Source: Flocculibacter collagenilyticus (GTDB taxonomy: Bacteria > Pseudomonadota > Gammaproteobacteria > Enterobacterales > Alteromonadaceae). From it: DNA of 64,000 nt. Below the pieces are notes generated by a model. The model searched no databases, was not told the DNA's origin, and saw only the letters and a list, made by a program, of their open reading frames with translations. The position numbers and the translations under genes were made by a program. The stretch's first letter is position 1. Each line of letters starts with the position of its first letter. Of the stretch, positions 18,475 to 28,535 are shown in pieces. The stretch spans positions 1,550,001-1,614,000 of the forward strand of contig NZ_CP059888.1 in NCBI RefSeq assembly GCF_016469335.1, in the 5' to 3' direction.

Positions 18475-20031
18475 ATGTTTAATTTATTAACAAAAACAAG
18501 CTCATCAGTTAAAAATGATGTGTTATCGGGTTTAACTGTAGCGTTAGCTTTAGTACCAGAAGCGGTTGCATTTGCCTTTGTTGCAGGTGTTGAGCCTTTG
18601 GTTGGTTTATATGCTGCATTTATGATTGGTTTGATTACCTCTATTCTAGGTGGTCGTCCGGGGATGATCTCTGGTGCAACAGGTGCACTTGCTGTGGTTA
18701 TGGTTGCATTAGTGGCGCAACATGGCGTGCAGTATTTATTTGCTACCGTTGTATTGATGGGGATTCTACAAGTACTGGCAGGCGTGTTTAAACTGGGTAA
18801 GTTTATCCGTATTGTGCCGCATCCAGTAATGCTTGGTTTTGTTAATGGATTAGCCATTGTTATATTTTTAGCGCAGTTAGGGCAATTCAAGGTGCCAGAT
18901 GCCTCTGGCGATTTAGTGTGGATGTCGGGCGAAGCATTGTATTTAATGCTGGGTCTAGTTGCTTTAACCATGGCAATCATTCACTTTCTACCTAAACTTA
19001 CTACCGCCATTCCATCTTCACTTGTCGCCATTGTAACAGTAACAGCGTTAGTACATTTACTTGGCTTAGACACGCGTACAGTCATTGATTTTGTAAAAAC
19101 AATGACTAACGATGCTAATGCAACAATCGCTGGAGGGTTACCAAGCTTTATGGTGCCAGATGTGCCATTTAGCCTAGAAACATTAAGAATTATTTTCCCG
19201 TATGCGTTAGTGCTGGCAGCAATTGGTTTAATTGAATCGTTATTAACGCTGTCTTTAATTGACGAAATCACAGGCACGCGTGGTCAAAGTAATCGCGAGT
19301 GTGTGGGTCAAGGTGTTGCAAACGTTGCTACTGGTTTCTTTGGTGGTATGGGTGGTTGTGCCATGATTGGCCAAAGTATGATCAATATTAACTCTGGTGG
19401 TCGTGGACGTTTATCAGGTATATCAGCCGCATTAATGTTGCTAGCCTTTATTCTATTTGGTTCAAGCTTAATAGAGATGATCCCGCTTGCTGCCCTAGTT
19501 GGTGTTATGTTTATGGTTGTTCTGGGTACGTTTGAATGGTCAAGCTTCAGAATAATGAACAAAGTGCCTGTGGCTGATGCATTGGTGATTGTACTTGTTT
19601 CAAGTGTGACAGTATTTACTGACTTAGCGATTGCAGTATTAGTTGGTGTGGTTGTGTCTGCATTAGTATTTGCTTGGGAACATGCTAAACAAATTTATGC
19701 GACTACATTTGTAGACGAGCATGGCTCAAAAGTCTATGAATTACATGGACCGCTTTTCTTTGGTTCGGTGTCTCATTTCTTAGAGTTATTCACGGTTCAG
19801 GACGATCCTAAAGACGTTATTGTAGAGTTTAAATACAGTCGTGTTGCCGATCACTCAGCAATAGAAGCCATTGATACCTTAGCAGAGCGCTACACATCGA
19901 AAGGTAAAACATTACACATTCGTCATTTAAGTGAAGATTGTTGTAAGTTGCTGAAAAAAGCGGGTGATTTAGTGGAAGTGAATTTTACTGAAGATCCACA
20001 TTATAAAGTGGTGTCAGATAAATTAGATTAA
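18475..20031 (+). CDS. SulP family anion transporter with STAS domain
   Basis: A 518-residue permease of the SulP/SLC26 family, carrying sulfate, bicarbonate or a related anion across the inner membrane. The N-terminal signature [31 protein letters not shown] and about ten to twelve hydrophobic segments are followed by a C-terminal cytoplasmic STAS domain (about 430-515). The substrate is not decided by sequence; similar proteins in marine bacteria are often proposed Na+/bicarbonate transporters. It ends at a strong terminator shared with the convergent peptidase gene. Confidence 0.92.
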   Translation: MFNLLTKTSSSVKNDVLSGLTVALALVPEAVAFAFVAGVEPLVGLYAAFMIGLITSILGGRPGMISGATGALAVVMVALVAQHGVQYLFATVVLMGILQVLAGVFKLGKFIRIVPHPVMLGFVNGLAIVIFLAQLGQFKVPDASGDLVWMSGEALYLMLGLVALTMAIIHFLPKLTTAIPSSLVAIVTVTALVHLLGLDTRTVIDFVKTMTNDANATIAGGLPSFMVPDVPFSLETLRIIFPYALVLAAIGLIESLLTLSLIDEITGTRGQSNRECVGQGVANVATGFFGGMGGCAMIGQSMININSGGRGRLSGISAALMLLAFILFGSSLIEMIPLAALVGVMFMVVLGTFEWSSFRIMNKVPVADALVIVLVSSVTVFTDLAIAVLVGVVVSALVFAWEHAKQIYATTFVDEHGSKVYELHGPLFFGSVSHFLELFTVQDDPKDVIVEFKYSRVADHSAIEAIDTLAERYTSKGKTLHIRHLSEDCCKLLKKAGDLVEVNFTEDPHYKVVSDKLD

Positions 20032-20053
20032 ACAGTTACTTTGCTAAGTAATT

Positions 20054-20093
20054 AAAAAGCACTTAACGAAAAAATTCGCTAAGTGCTTTTTTT
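20054..20093. terminator. Bidirectional rho-independent terminator
   Basis: A stem of 16 positions with one mismatch (20055-20070 with 20075-20090), an AAAA loop and a T-tract on the plus strand. A matching A-tract on the other side gives U-residues for the minus-strand transcript. It lies between the convergent SulP and M2 peptidase genes. Confidence 0.9.
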
Positions 20094-20129
20094 ATATCGT
20101 CAATAAATCTTTGTTTATTCGACTTTTAC

Positions 20130-21992
20130 TTACCAGCCACACTGACGGCCTTGGTTTTGTTTGTCTAACCAAGTTTTAAGCGGTGCAAAGTAATCAAGAA
20201 TAGCAGTTGCGTCCATTTCTTTACTACCAGTTAACGCTTCAAGCGCTTCTTGCCACGGACGTGAAGAACCCATCTCAAGCATTGCATTTAATGCTTTACC
20301 GGCTTCTTTGCTGTTGTAAATTGAACAGCGATGAACAGGGCCTTCATTACCAGCAATTTTACAAAGTTCGCGATGGAACTGGAATTGTAAAATATGCGCT
20401 AAGAAATAACGGGTATAAGGCGTGTTTCCAGGAACGTGATATTTAGCACCCGGATCGAAGTGATTTTCGTTACGCTCTACAGGTGCCATCACACCTTGAT
20501 ATTTTTCACGTAAATTCCACCAAGCTGTGTTGTATTGCTCAGGCGTAATTTCGCCAGAGAATACTTTCCAACGCCATTGGTCAACAAGTAAGCCAAATGG
20601 AATGAATGCGACTTTATCCAGAGCCATTTTCATCAATAAGCCTAAGTCTTTAGACTCATCTGGTACTTTGTCTAATAAACCAATTTCTTTTAAATATCCC
20701 GGAGTAACCGATAGGGCAATGGTGTCACCAATGGCTTCGTGGAAACCATCGTTAGCACTTTCTTGATAGAAAACAGGCTGGTTTTTGTATGCACGTTGAT
20801 AAAAGTTGTGACCAAGTTCGTGGTGGATAACTGAAAACTCTTCACCCGTACGTTGAATACACATCTTAATACGTAAGTCGTCTTTTGAATCTAAATCCCA
20901 TGCTGATGCATGACAAACCACGTCGCGATCTGCAGGTTTCGTAAATAATGAGCGTTCCCAGAATGTATCAGGTAATGGTTCAAACCCTAAAGATGTAAAG
21001 AAGCCTTCAGCCCCTTTAACCATTTTTATTTCGTCATAGTTATGCTTTTCAAGCAGGCTTGTTACGTCGTAACCTGGATCTGCATTTTCTGGTGCAGCAA
21101 TGTCGTAAATATTCCCCCAGGTTTGTGCCCACATATTTCCTAAAAGGTGTGCTGGAATAGGCTTATTTTGAGGCACTTTGTCGGTACCGTATTGCTCGCC
21201 CAATTCAGCGCGAACATGACAGTGAAGGGCATCATAAAGTGGCTTCACTTGTCCCCATAGGCGGTCAAGCTCATTGGCAAAGTCATCTGCTGGCATATCG
21301 TATTTGGAGCGCCACATTGCACCTGTGTCAGCATAACCAAACTCTTTAGCGCCTTCGTTAGCTAGCTCAACTTGACGTTGATATAAAGGTCGCATTGGCG
21401 GAGATACTTGACGCCAACCAGTCCAAATATCTAGTAATTTTTCATAGTCACGAGACGACGCCATGATTTGCGTCATATCGCCAAGGCTTAACGTTTCACC
21501 TTTATGGTTGTATTTACCTTTACCGTACATGCCACTTAGGTCGGCAACAATTTTAGACAGTTCAGCGGTTTTTTTAGCGTCTGAAGGGGCAGGGATAGTC
21601 AGGGCTAGCTTTAACTTTTCTAGCTTTCTACGCGTATCGTAATCAAGTTCAAGATTATTATATTTTGCAGCTTGATTAGCTAAGTCAACAATGATTGTAG
21701 TAAGTTTTTCGTTAATATCAGCAGCTAGTGATGCAGTATCGTCGGTAATAAAGTTTGCATAAATCCATTCTGCACGGCTTGCTTCGTAATATAGATCTGC
21801 AAGTTGTTTACCTGCCTTATCAACAAATGCTTTCGCTTCTTTTGCAGTTGGTTGATGATTTAACGCTTCTTTAGATAATTCTGCAGAAGAGGCTGGTTTA
21901 GCATTAACCAGCTGTTCACCACAACCACTTAATGCTAACGATGAAATAACCGTTAAAGCAGTAAGTGAGAGCTTGAATGACTTTGTTCTCAT
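20130..21992 (-). CDS. M2 family metallopeptidase (ACE-like), lipoprotein
   Basis: A 620-residue peptidyl-dipeptidase homologous to angiotensin-converting enzyme. A lipoprotein signal with lipobox LSGC puts the acylated Cys at 24, so it is anchored in the envelope facing the periplasm. The zinc site is HELGH (391-395) with the third ligand Glu419 in GFHEAIGD. The mostly helical C-terminal part with YFLAHILQFQFHREL agrees with the family. It probably trims dipeptides from oligopeptides in the periplasm. It is monocistronic and converges on the SulP gene. Confidence 0.95.
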   Translation of the reverse strand: MRTKSFKLSLTALTVISSLALSGCGEQLVNAKPASSAELSKEALNHQPTAKEAKAFVDKAGKQLADLYYEASRAEWIYANFITDDTASLAADINEKLTTIIVDLANQAAKYNNLELDYDTRRKLEKLKLALTIPAPSDAKKTAELSKIVADLSGMYGKGKYNHKGETLSLGDMTQIMASSRDYEKLLDIWTGWRQVSPPMRPLYQRQVELANEGAKEFGYADTGAMWRSKYDMPADDFANELDRLWGQVKPLYDALHCHVRAELGEQYGTDKVPQNKPIPAHLLGNMWAQTWGNIYDIAAPENADPGYDVTSLLEKHNYDEIKMVKGAEGFFTSLGFEPLPDTFWERSLFTKPADRDVVCHASAWDLDSKDDLRIKMCIQRTGEEFSVIHHELGHNFYQRAYKNQPVFYQESANDGFHEAIGDTIALSVTPGYLKEIGLLDKVPDESKDLGLLMKMALDKVAFIPFGLLVDQWRWKVFSGEITPEQYNTAWWNLREKYQGVMAPVERNENHFDPGAKYHVPGNTPYTRYFLAHILQFQFHRELCKIAGNEGPVHRCSIYNSKEAGKALNAMLEMGSSRPWQEALEALTGSKEMDATAILDYFAPLKTWLDKQNQGRQCGW

Positions 21993-22113
21993 TTTTATAA
22001 GTCCTATTGTTTAAATTCGCAGCCAGTATATAGCATTCCAGCAAAGAGAAAAATACACAGTATTTGGCATATGTGTGGTAATTTTTGATCATTTTATTCT
22101 TACAAAATTCATG

Positions 22114-22131
22114 GGCTAATGATCATTAGCC
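22114..22131. promoter_or_regulatory. Perfect 18-bp palindrome in the peptidase/TetR intergenic region
   Basis: GGCTAATGATCATTAGCC, a perfect 18-bp palindrome, lies 122 bases before the M2 peptidase start and 143 before the TetR start. A dimeric regulator site is the simplest reading. It could also form a short hairpin. Confidence 0.45.
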
Positions 22132-22209
22132 GCTAGCATTCTTGAGGATCGCGACTAAATTTATAATGTGCTTAGATGACTTGACATAAACAAGGTTAAA
22201 ACGTAAATT

Positions 22210-22223
22210 CAAACACCTGTTTA
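22210..22223 (+). promoter_or_regulatory. Candidate PsrA-type operator
   Basis: CAAAC-ACCT-GTTTA lies 51 bases before the TetR start codon. It fits the recalled PsrA consensus (C/G)AAAC-N2-4-GTTT(G/C) except for the final base. A further GTTTGACGTTTG stretch follows at about 22244. Autoregulation of the TetR-fadE operon is inferred. Confidence 0.45.
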
Positions 22224-22273
22224 ATACGGTTGTTTTATGCAGCTGTTTGACGTTTGTTTTAAAAGGTAAATAA

Positions 22274-22912
22274 TTGTCGACCAAAGAAAAAATTCTTGAT
22301 GCAGCTGAAACACTATTTTCGGAGAACGGATTTAGTGATACTTCATTGAGACAAATCACCAGCGAAGCGGGCGTTAACCTTGCTTCAGTTAATTATCACT
22401 TCGGCTCTAAAAAAGAGCTTATTCAGCAGGTGCTTGAACGCTATTTATGCGTTGTTATGCCAGCATTAGATGACGAAATTGATAAGCTGCTAGATACCAA
22501 AAAAACGCCGAATTTAGACGATGTTTTTTCAGTACACATTCGACCCTTGTTAATGCTTAATGAACTAAAGCCCAATGGTACTCGTATATATTTGAAGCTA
22601 TTGGGTAGAGGTTATTACGATAGCCAAGGACATCTTCGTAAATATCTATATGCAAATTATGGTAAGCCACTAGATAGATTTATTTCACTCATTCACACCG
22701 CATACCCTGAGCTACCAGCAAGCGAAGTCTTCTGGCGCTTGCATTTTACGTTGGGAACTGCTGTTTTCACAATGGCATCAATTGATGCATTGTCAGAAAT
22801 TTCTACAGCTGATTTTAATCAAGACGTAACCATTAAACACGTGATAGAAAAGGTTATCCCTTTTATATCGTCTGGATTCGCGGCACCGTTTACGCCGCAC
22901 ACTGATCGTTAG
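22274..22912 (+). CDS. psrA: TetR family regulator, PsrA-like
   Basis: A 212-residue TetR regulator. The N-terminal helix-turn-helix (about residues 5-50) contains SDTSLRQITSEAGVNLASVNYHFGSKKEL. The start is TTG, supported by AAGG at 22263-22267 and by the usual position of the domain. The ligand-binding part includes GTRIYLKLLGRGYYD, like PsrA, the fatty-acid-responsive repressor of beta-oxidation genes. It lies 21 bases before fadE in the same direction, which supports that role. The symbol rests on context and similarity by eye. Confidence 0.75.
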   Translation: MSTKEKILDAAETLFSENGFSDTSLRQITSEAGVNLASVNYHFGSKKELIQQVLERYLCVVMPALDDEIDKLLDTKKTPNLDDVFSVHIRPLLMLNELKPNGTRIYLKLLGRGYYDSQGHLRKYLYANYGKPLDRFISLIHTAYPELPASEVFWRLHFTLGTAVFTMASIDALSEISTADFNQDVTIKHVIEKVIPFISSGFAAPFTPHTDR

Positions 22913-22933
22913 TATTACTAAGAGGAAATAACC

Positions 22934-25252
22934 ATGGAGTTTATTTTTATTATTTTGATTGCGCTAGCAATCATACTTGGCGTTGGCAATATACGCCGAA
23001 AACTCATAACCGAACCTGTTTTTAAAATCTTCAAAAAAATATTACCCCCTATGTCGACTACTGAACGTGAAGCGATGGAGTCCGGCGATGTATGGTGGGA
23101 TGGTGACTTATTCCAAGGTAAGCCTGACTGGAAAAAGCTGCATAATTTTCCAAAACCAAAACTTAATGAACGCGAGCAAGCATTTTTAGACAATGAAGTG
23201 CAAACGCTGATTAAAATGCTAGACGACTTCAAGATTGTTCAAGAAGAAAAAGATTTACCACAAGAAGTTTGGGATTACATGAAGAAAGAAGGTTTCTTCG
23301 CGATGATTATTCCTCAAGCATTTGGTGGGCGAGAATTTTCAGCAATTGCAAACTCCACGATTGTTGCAACTATTGCAACGCGTAGTTTAACGGCCGCTGT
23401 AACCGTAATGGTGCCAAACTCGTTAGGGCCAGGTGAATTATTAATGCACTACGGCACACCAGAGCAAAAAGATTTTTGGTTACCACGCTTAGCAGATGGC
23501 ACTGACGTACCGTGTTTTGCATTAACAGGGCCAGAAGCAGGTTCAGACGCAGGTGGTATTCCAGACAACGGTGTAGTATGTAAAGGTACTCATGAAGGGA
23601 AAGAAGTACTTGGTATTAACCTAAATTGGAACAAGCGTTATATTACACTTGCGCCAGTAGCATCAGTGCTGGGGTTAGCATTTAAATTGCAAGATCCAGA
23701 TGGTTTATTAGGTGATGAAAAAGAGCTGGGCATTACCTGTGCACTTATTCCTACATCGCACAAAGGGGTTGAAGTAGGAGACAGACACTACCCAATGAAC
23801 ATGGCCTTTATGAATGGTACGACTTATGGTCAAGACGTATTTATTCCGCTTGAGTGGATCATTGGTGGTCCTTCATTTGCGGGTAAGGGCTGGAGAATGC
23901 TAGTTGAATGTTTGTCAGCTGGACGAGGTATTTCACTTCCTGCACTGAGTGCTGCAACGGGGCATTTAACCAGTAGAATGACAGGTGCTTACACATCAGT
24001 GCGTCGTCAATTTGGTATGTCGATTGGTAAGTTCGAGGGCGTTCAGGAAGCAATGGGACGCATTGGTGCAAATACCTATGTATTAGAAGCCATGAGAAGC
24101 ATGACGGCAGGTGCAATCGATTTAGGCTTAAGCCCATCGGTAATTACTGCTATTGCAAAATATCACATGACTGAAATGGGACGTGACTGTATTAACGACT
24201 CTTTGGATATTCATGCTGGTAAAGGTATTCAGCTAGGACCAAAAAACTATTTAGGTCATGGCTACATGGGGATCCCAATTTCAATTACGGTTGAAGGTGC
24301 GAATATTCTTACACGTAACTTGATGATATTCGGTCAAGGTGCAACACGTTGTCATCCGTTTGTATTTGATGAAATGGAAGCCGCAGCAAATACAAACTTT
24401 AAACAAGGTTTAAAGTCGTTTGACTCGCTGCTTGTTAAGCATGTGAAGTACGCAGCTGGAAATGCGTTTAGCAGCTTATTCCAAGGTTTAACGGATGCTA
24501 AATTTAACGATTCGCCAGTTTCAGGTGAAACCAGCTCATACTATAAGCAGTTAACACGAATGAGCCGAGCGTTAGCTTTTACGTCAGATATTTCAATGTT
24601 AATTTTAGGCGGTGACCTAAAACGTAAAGAAATGATATCTGCGCGTTTAGGCGATGTGCTCAGTCAACTATACATTGCTTCTACCGTGCTTAAACGTTTT
24701 GAAGATGATGGACACCAAGCGTCTGATTTACCATATGTACATTATGCGCTGCAGCGTTGCTTATTCTTAACTGGTGAAGCGTTTAGTGGTTTCTTTGAAA
24801 ACTTCCCTAACCGTGTTGTTGCTAATCTATTAAAAGTGATGATCTTCCCGTTCGGTATTAATTACAAAATGCCAAAAGATGATTTATCAATTGCAATGTG
24901 CGATTCAATGACGACGCCAGGCGTGATGCGCGATCGTTTAACTCACCTTTGTTATGTGGGTGAAAGTGAAGATGATTTAACAGGTCATATGGAACATGCA
25001 TTTATTGCTATGTCTGAAGCCGATGACATTTTCAGAAAGATCACGAAAGCGCAAAAAGCGGGCGAGATGAAACGTAAATTGCCGCTTAAAGATGCAATTA
25101 GCATTGCCAAAGAGAAAGGCATTATCACAGAAGATGAGGCAACACAGCTGAAGCACGCTGAGAAGCTTCGCTGGGAAGCTATTAATGTTGATAGCTTCGC
25201 TCCGGATGTGTTTAAGTCAATGGCACTAAATTTTGATAAAGACGTTGCCTAA
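22934..25252 (+). CDS. fadE: Acyl-CoA dehydrogenase FadE
   Basis: A 772-residue acyl-CoA dehydrogenase of the long proteobacterial FadE type (E. coli FadE is about 814 aa). It carries out the first oxidation step of fatty-acid beta-oxidation with FAD. An N-terminal hydrophobic segment (about 2-20) suggests membrane association. The dehydrogenase core includes FALTGPEAGSDAGGIPD and SISLPALSAATGH-type helices. The C-terminal 280 residues are the DUF1974 extension. A good ribosome site (AGAGGA) precedes the start. It forms an operon with the PsrA-like gene and ends in a strong terminator. Confidence 0.95.
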   Translation: MEFIFIILIALAIILGVGNIRRKLITEPVFKIFKKILPPMSTTEREAMESGDVWWDGDLFQGKPDWKKLHNFPKPKLNEREQAFLDNEVQTLIKMLDDFKIVQEEKDLPQEVWDYMKKEGFFAMIIPQAFGGREFSAIANSTIVATIATRSLTAAVTVMVPNSLGPGELLMHYGTPEQKDFWLPRLADGTDVPCFALTGPEAGSDAGGIPDNGVVCKGTHEGKEVLGINLNWNKRYITLAPVASVLGLAFKLQDPDGLLGDEKELGITCALIPTSHKGVEVGDRHYPMNMAFMNGTTYGQDVFIPLEWIIGGPSFAGKGWRMLVECLSAGRGISLPALSAATGHLTSRMTGAYTSVRRQFGMSIGKFEGVQEAMGRIGANTYVLEAMRSMTAGAIDLGLSPSVITAIAKYHMTEMGRDCINDSLDIHAGKGIQLGPKNYLGHGYMGIPISITVEGANILTRNLMIFGQGATRCHPFVFDEMEAAANTNFKQGLKSFDSLLVKHVKYAAGNAFSSLFQGLTDAKFNDSPVSGETSSYYKQLTRMSRALAFTSDISMLILGGDLKRKEMISARLGDVLSQLYIASTVLKRFEDDGHQASDLPYVHYALQRCLFLTGEAFSGFFENFPNRVVANLLKVMIFPFGINYKMPKDDLSIAMCDSMTTPGVMRDRLTHLCYVGESEDDLTGHMEHAFIAMSEADDIFRKITKAQKAGEMKRKLPLKDAISIAKEKGIITEDEATQLKHAEKLRWEAINVDSFAPDVFKSMALNFDKDVA

Positions 25253-25290
25253 ATGAAGATTAAAAACACATAGTTTTTAATTACTACCTC

Positions 25291-25327
25291 AAGAAAAGCT
25301 GAAGTTATTCAGCTTTTCTTGTTTTTT
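25291..25327 (+). terminator. Rho-independent terminator after fadE
   Basis: Perfect 13-bp stem AAGAAAAGCTGAA / TTCAGCTTTTCTT with a GTTA loop, followed by GTTTTTT. Confidence 0.92.
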
Positions 25328-25422
25328 GAGCCACTAACTTGCCTAGTGGTGCTTTCCAAGCTTCTTAAATTCATGTATTTTCGTTAACCATAAAATACTA
25401 ACGAATGTAGTAAATCATCATT

Positions 25423-26466
25423 ATGGGACCAGTAATGCTCGACTTGGTTGGCGTAACGCTAACCGAAGAAGAAAAGGAAATACTCGATCACCCACTTGTC
25501 GGTGGTGTGATTCTTTTTACTAGAAACTATGAATCTCGTGAACAAATTCAGAAACTTATTGCGGATATCCGCCAAAGTTCACGAAATCAAATCCTAATTG
25601 CAGTGGATCACGAAGGTGGTCGGGTGCAGCGATTCCGCCACGGCTTTACGCATATTCCTGCGATGGGCGATATTTACCCGTACTGTGACGGCAATATTGA
25701 AAAAGCGGCCCAGTTAAGTGAAAAAATGGGTTGGTTAATGGCCTCAGAAGCGTTGGCCGTTGGCATTGATATTAGCTTCGCGCCTGTATTAGATGTGTGG
25801 GGGATCAGTGAAGTTATTGGCGACCGTAGCTTCCATGCTTCGCCAGATATAATTGTACCTATGGCTGCTGGTTTTATTAAAGGCATGCGAAGAGCTGGCA
25901 TGAAAGTAACGGGTAAGCACTTTCCCGGCCATGGCAGCGTTAAAGAAGACTCGCACATTGCTATTCCAGTGGATGGCCGTGAAAAAGAGCGCATTTTTAA
26001 CCACGATATGAAAGTGTTTGGTCAACTAATTGAGCAGCAGTTAATTGATGCAATTATGCCCGCACATGTGATTTACCCTTCAATCGACAGTAAACCAGCC
26101 GGTTTCTCTAAACGTTGGATAAATGGGATTTTAAGAACGGATCTTAATTTTGACGGCGTTGTGTTTAGCGATGATTTGGCCATGAAAGGCGCTACAACAA
26201 TCGGTAGCTTTGAAGACCGAGCCACTGCTGCGCTTAATGCTGGCTGTGATATGGTGCTGGTATGTAATGATCGAAACGGTGCCATTGAAGTGCTAGATAG
26301 GCTGGATGCTGATCACTTTGTTGAGAACGGAGTGAAATTAACGGAATTAGCAGGACGACTAGCATTAAACTTTGACGATTTATCACAAAGTGAGTTATGG
26401 CAAGAGGCTGTAGCGTTGGCAGGTGATATCGCCAATACTGAAAAAGTTGTTAGCACTAATAGTTAG
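25423..26466 (+). CDS. nagZ: Beta-N-acetylhexosaminidase NagZ
   Basis: A 347-residue family-3 glycosidase that removes N-acetylglucosamine from anhydro-muropeptides in cytoplasmic peptidoglycan recycling. It shows the His/Asp loop KHFPGHGSVKEDSH (about 165-178) and the nucleophile region FSDDLAMKGA (about Asp250). The start MGPVMLDL matches the E. coli N-terminus as recalled, although the ribosome site is weak. The SLC13 carrier gene follows after eight bases. Confidence 0.97.
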   Translation: MGPVMLDLVGVTLTEEEKEILDHPLVGGVILFTRNYESREQIQKLIADIRQSSRNQILIAVDHEGGRVQRFRHGFTHIPAMGDIYPYCDGNIEKAAQLSEKMGWLMASEALAVGIDISFAPVLDVWGISEVIGDRSFHASPDIIVPMAAGFIKGMRRAGMKVTGKHFPGHGSVKEDSHIAIPVDGREKERIFNHDMKVFGQLIEQQLIDAIMPAHVIYPSIDSKPAGFSKRWINGILRTDLNFDGVVFSDDLAMKGATTIGSFEDRATAALNAGCDMVLVCNDRNGAIEVLDRLDADHFVENGVKLTELAGRLALNFDDLSQSELWQEAVALAGDIANTEKVVSTNS

Positions 26467-26474
26467 GTCTTTTA

Positions 26475-27887
26475 ATGGAAGTAAAAATAAAACACTTAGT
26501 AATAGCGCCTGTATTGGCGCTATTCCTTTTTATAGCACTCACCTATTTATCACCATGGCAGCATAACGTAATTATTACTGCCAGCCTCACGTTTTTTATT
26601 GCCTATTTATGGGTAACAGAAGCCCTACCTATTCCTGTTACCTCACTGATACCATTCTTTGCATTTCCAATTGCGGGTGTTATCAATCATAAAGAGGCTG
26701 CCTCTGCGCTGGGTTCGCACGTTATTTTATTATTAATGGGCGCATTCATGTTGGCTAAAGCTATTGAAAAAAGCAAAGTACATGAACGAATTGCATTAGG
26801 CATGGTCAGTTTCATTGGTAGTAGCAGCGCATTTAAATTAATTTTTGCGTTTATGGCGAGCGCCGCAGTGTTGTCAATGTGGATCTCTAATACCGCCACC
26901 GTGCTTGCTTTATTACCCGTTGCAATCGCAGTAACACAAGCGTCAGCCGACAAAAAGTTTAAAATAGCTTTGTTGCTCGGATTAGCTTATTCAGCATCGC
27001 TAGGCGGGGTAGGAACACTCATTGGTACACCACCGAATGTGATTTTTGCATCTGTATATGAAGAATTCGCACATCAAGAATTTAACTTTTTACAATGGAT
27101 GAAAACCGGCATACCGATCATCTTATTGGCTATTCCGCTAATGGCGTGGTGGTTATCTCGGGGCGTAACGCTAAACGAAAAAATTCATTTACCAAAAGTT
27201 GGAGTATGGCGTACAGAAGAAGTACGTGCATTGTTGGTGTTTGGGTTTATCGCCATGTTATGGGTATTTAGGAAAGCGCCATTTGGTGGCTGGAGCGGCT
27301 TATTTGATCTGAAAATGGTGGGTGATTCATCCATTGCATTGTTCGGCGTAGTGCTAATGTTCTTAGTGAATAATGGTAAACAGCGAGTGATTGATAGTAA
27401 TCCATCAAAAACAGTGAATGATAAGCTGCTAGACTGGAAAACTGCGAGTGATATTCCGTGGGGAATGTTACTACTATTTGCTGGTGGAATATGTATTGCG
27501 AAAGCATTTGTAGCAAGCGGTTTAAGTGAGATTATCGGCCAGCAACTAAGTTCATTTACCCAGTTACCAACGCTGTTACTTTTGTTTGCGCTGTGTATTA
27601 GTGTGTCATTTTTAACAGAGATAACCTCAAATACCGCTACTGCAACACTTTTAATGCCAATTTTAGCCAGCGCTGCTATTGGTGCCAATTTACCTATTGA
27701 GTTATTGATGATCCCTGCCGTTATAAGTTGTAGCTGCGCATTTTGTTTACCCGTTGCAACCGCACCAAATTCGATAGTATTTGCGAGCGGTGAAGTAACC
27801 ATTGCGGATATGGCAAGACAGGGTATTGCACTTAACGTGATCGTTGCCGTAGTAACAACAACAGTATGCTACTTTACTTTGTTATAA
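26475..27887 (+). CDS. SLC13/DASS family sodium:anion symporter
   Basis: A 470-residue permease with about eleven hydrophobic segments. The two SNT motifs that bind Na+ and substrate are present: WISNTATVLALLPVA and LTEITSNTATATLLMPIL. The N-terminal WVTEALPIPVTSLIPFFAFP is typical of the family. Substrates are usually dicarboxylates, citrate or sulfate, and which applies here is unknown. It is read through from nagZ with eight bases between the genes. Confidence 0.92.
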   Translation: MEVKIKHLVIAPVLALFLFIALTYLSPWQHNVIITASLTFFIAYLWVTEALPIPVTSLIPFFAFPIAGVINHKEAASALGSHVILLLMGAFMLAKAIEKSKVHERIALGMVSFIGSSSAFKLIFAFMASAAVLSMWISNTATVLALLPVAIAVTQASADKKFKIALLLGLAYSASLGGVGTLIGTPPNVIFASVYEEFAHQEFNFLQWMKTGIPIILLAIPLMAWWLSRGVTLNEKIHLPKVGVWRTEEVRALLVFGFIAMLWVFRKAPFGGWSGLFDLKMVGDSSIALFGVVLMFLVNNGKQRVIDSNPSKTVNDKLLDWKTASDIPWGMLLLFAGGICIAKAFVASGLSEIIGQQLSSFTQLPTLLLLFALCISVSFLTEITSNTATATLLMPILASAAIGANLPIELLMIPAVISCSCAFCLPVATAPNSIVFASGEVTIADMARQGIALNVIVAVVTTTVCYFTLL

Positions 27888-27923
27888 GGGCTTAATGCTA
27901 ATTAAATGTACAGGAGTATATCA

Positions 27924-28442
27924 GTGAGTCACTACAATGAAGCTAACCCATTAGTGGTTAGAAAAGCACAGCCGCAAGATGTAGAACAAATACTTATTTT
28001 TATTAAACAACTTGCTGAATATGAAAAAATGAGCAAGGACGTAGTAGCCACTACTGAAAAGCTTACTACAACGTTGTTTTCAGATACGCCTTTTGCTGAA
28101 GTTATTATTGCAGAATATGAAGGTAAGCCAGCTGGCTTCGCTTTGTTTTTTCATACCTACTCAACATTTCTGGCAAAGCCAGGTATATATTTAGAGGATT
28201 TGTATGTTGATGAGGCTTATCGAGGAAAAGGTATAGGTAAAGAGCTGTTAGCTCAGCTTGCAAATATCAGTATTGAAAGAAACTGTGGTAGATTAGAGTG
28301 GAGTGTGCTGGACTGGAATACGCCAGCTATCGATTTTTATAAGTCGTTAGGTGCAAATGTGTTGAATGAATGGCTTACTAATAGGTTAGATGGACAGAAT
28401 CTTAATCACGTTGCAGCTATGTGTAAGGCAAAGATAACCTAA
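27924..28442 (+). CDS. GNAT acetyltransferase, diamine/spermidine N-acetyltransferase-like
   Basis: A 172-residue GNAT protein with the acetyl-CoA loop YRGKGIGKELL after PGIYLEDLYVDE, and the C-terminal RLEWSVLDWNTPAIDFYKSLGA. These match the spermidine/spermine N-acetyltransferase-like subgroup found in many bacteria. I chose the GTG at 27924 because AGGAG at 27912-27916 lies seven bases upstream; an in-frame ATG at 27906 is upstream of that ribosome site. The substrate is not proven. The neighbouring sap genes encode a transporter linked to putrescine in E. coli, which may be coincidence. Confidence 0.85.
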   Translation: MSHYNEANPLVVRKAQPQDVEQILIFIKQLAEYEKMSKDVVATTEKLTTTLFSDTPFAEVIIAEYEGKPAGFALFFHTYSTFLAKPGIYLEDLYVDEAYRGKGIGKELLAQLANISIERNCGRLEWSVLDWNTPAIDFYKSLGANVLNEWLTNRLDGQNLNHVAAMCKAKIT

Positions 28443-28535
28443 TGAATTTAAAGTGTTTTACATTGTTCGGTGTTGCTTTTATTAAGTAGCGTAAGGCAAG
28501 GTTGGATGATTGAATTTATTAAATTCGAGTAGTAC

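Noticed and set aside
22126-22359. Minus-strand ORF covering the TetR start region
   Set aside because: It overlaps the helix-turn-helix coding sequence of the TetR gene in antisense and has no recognisable content.
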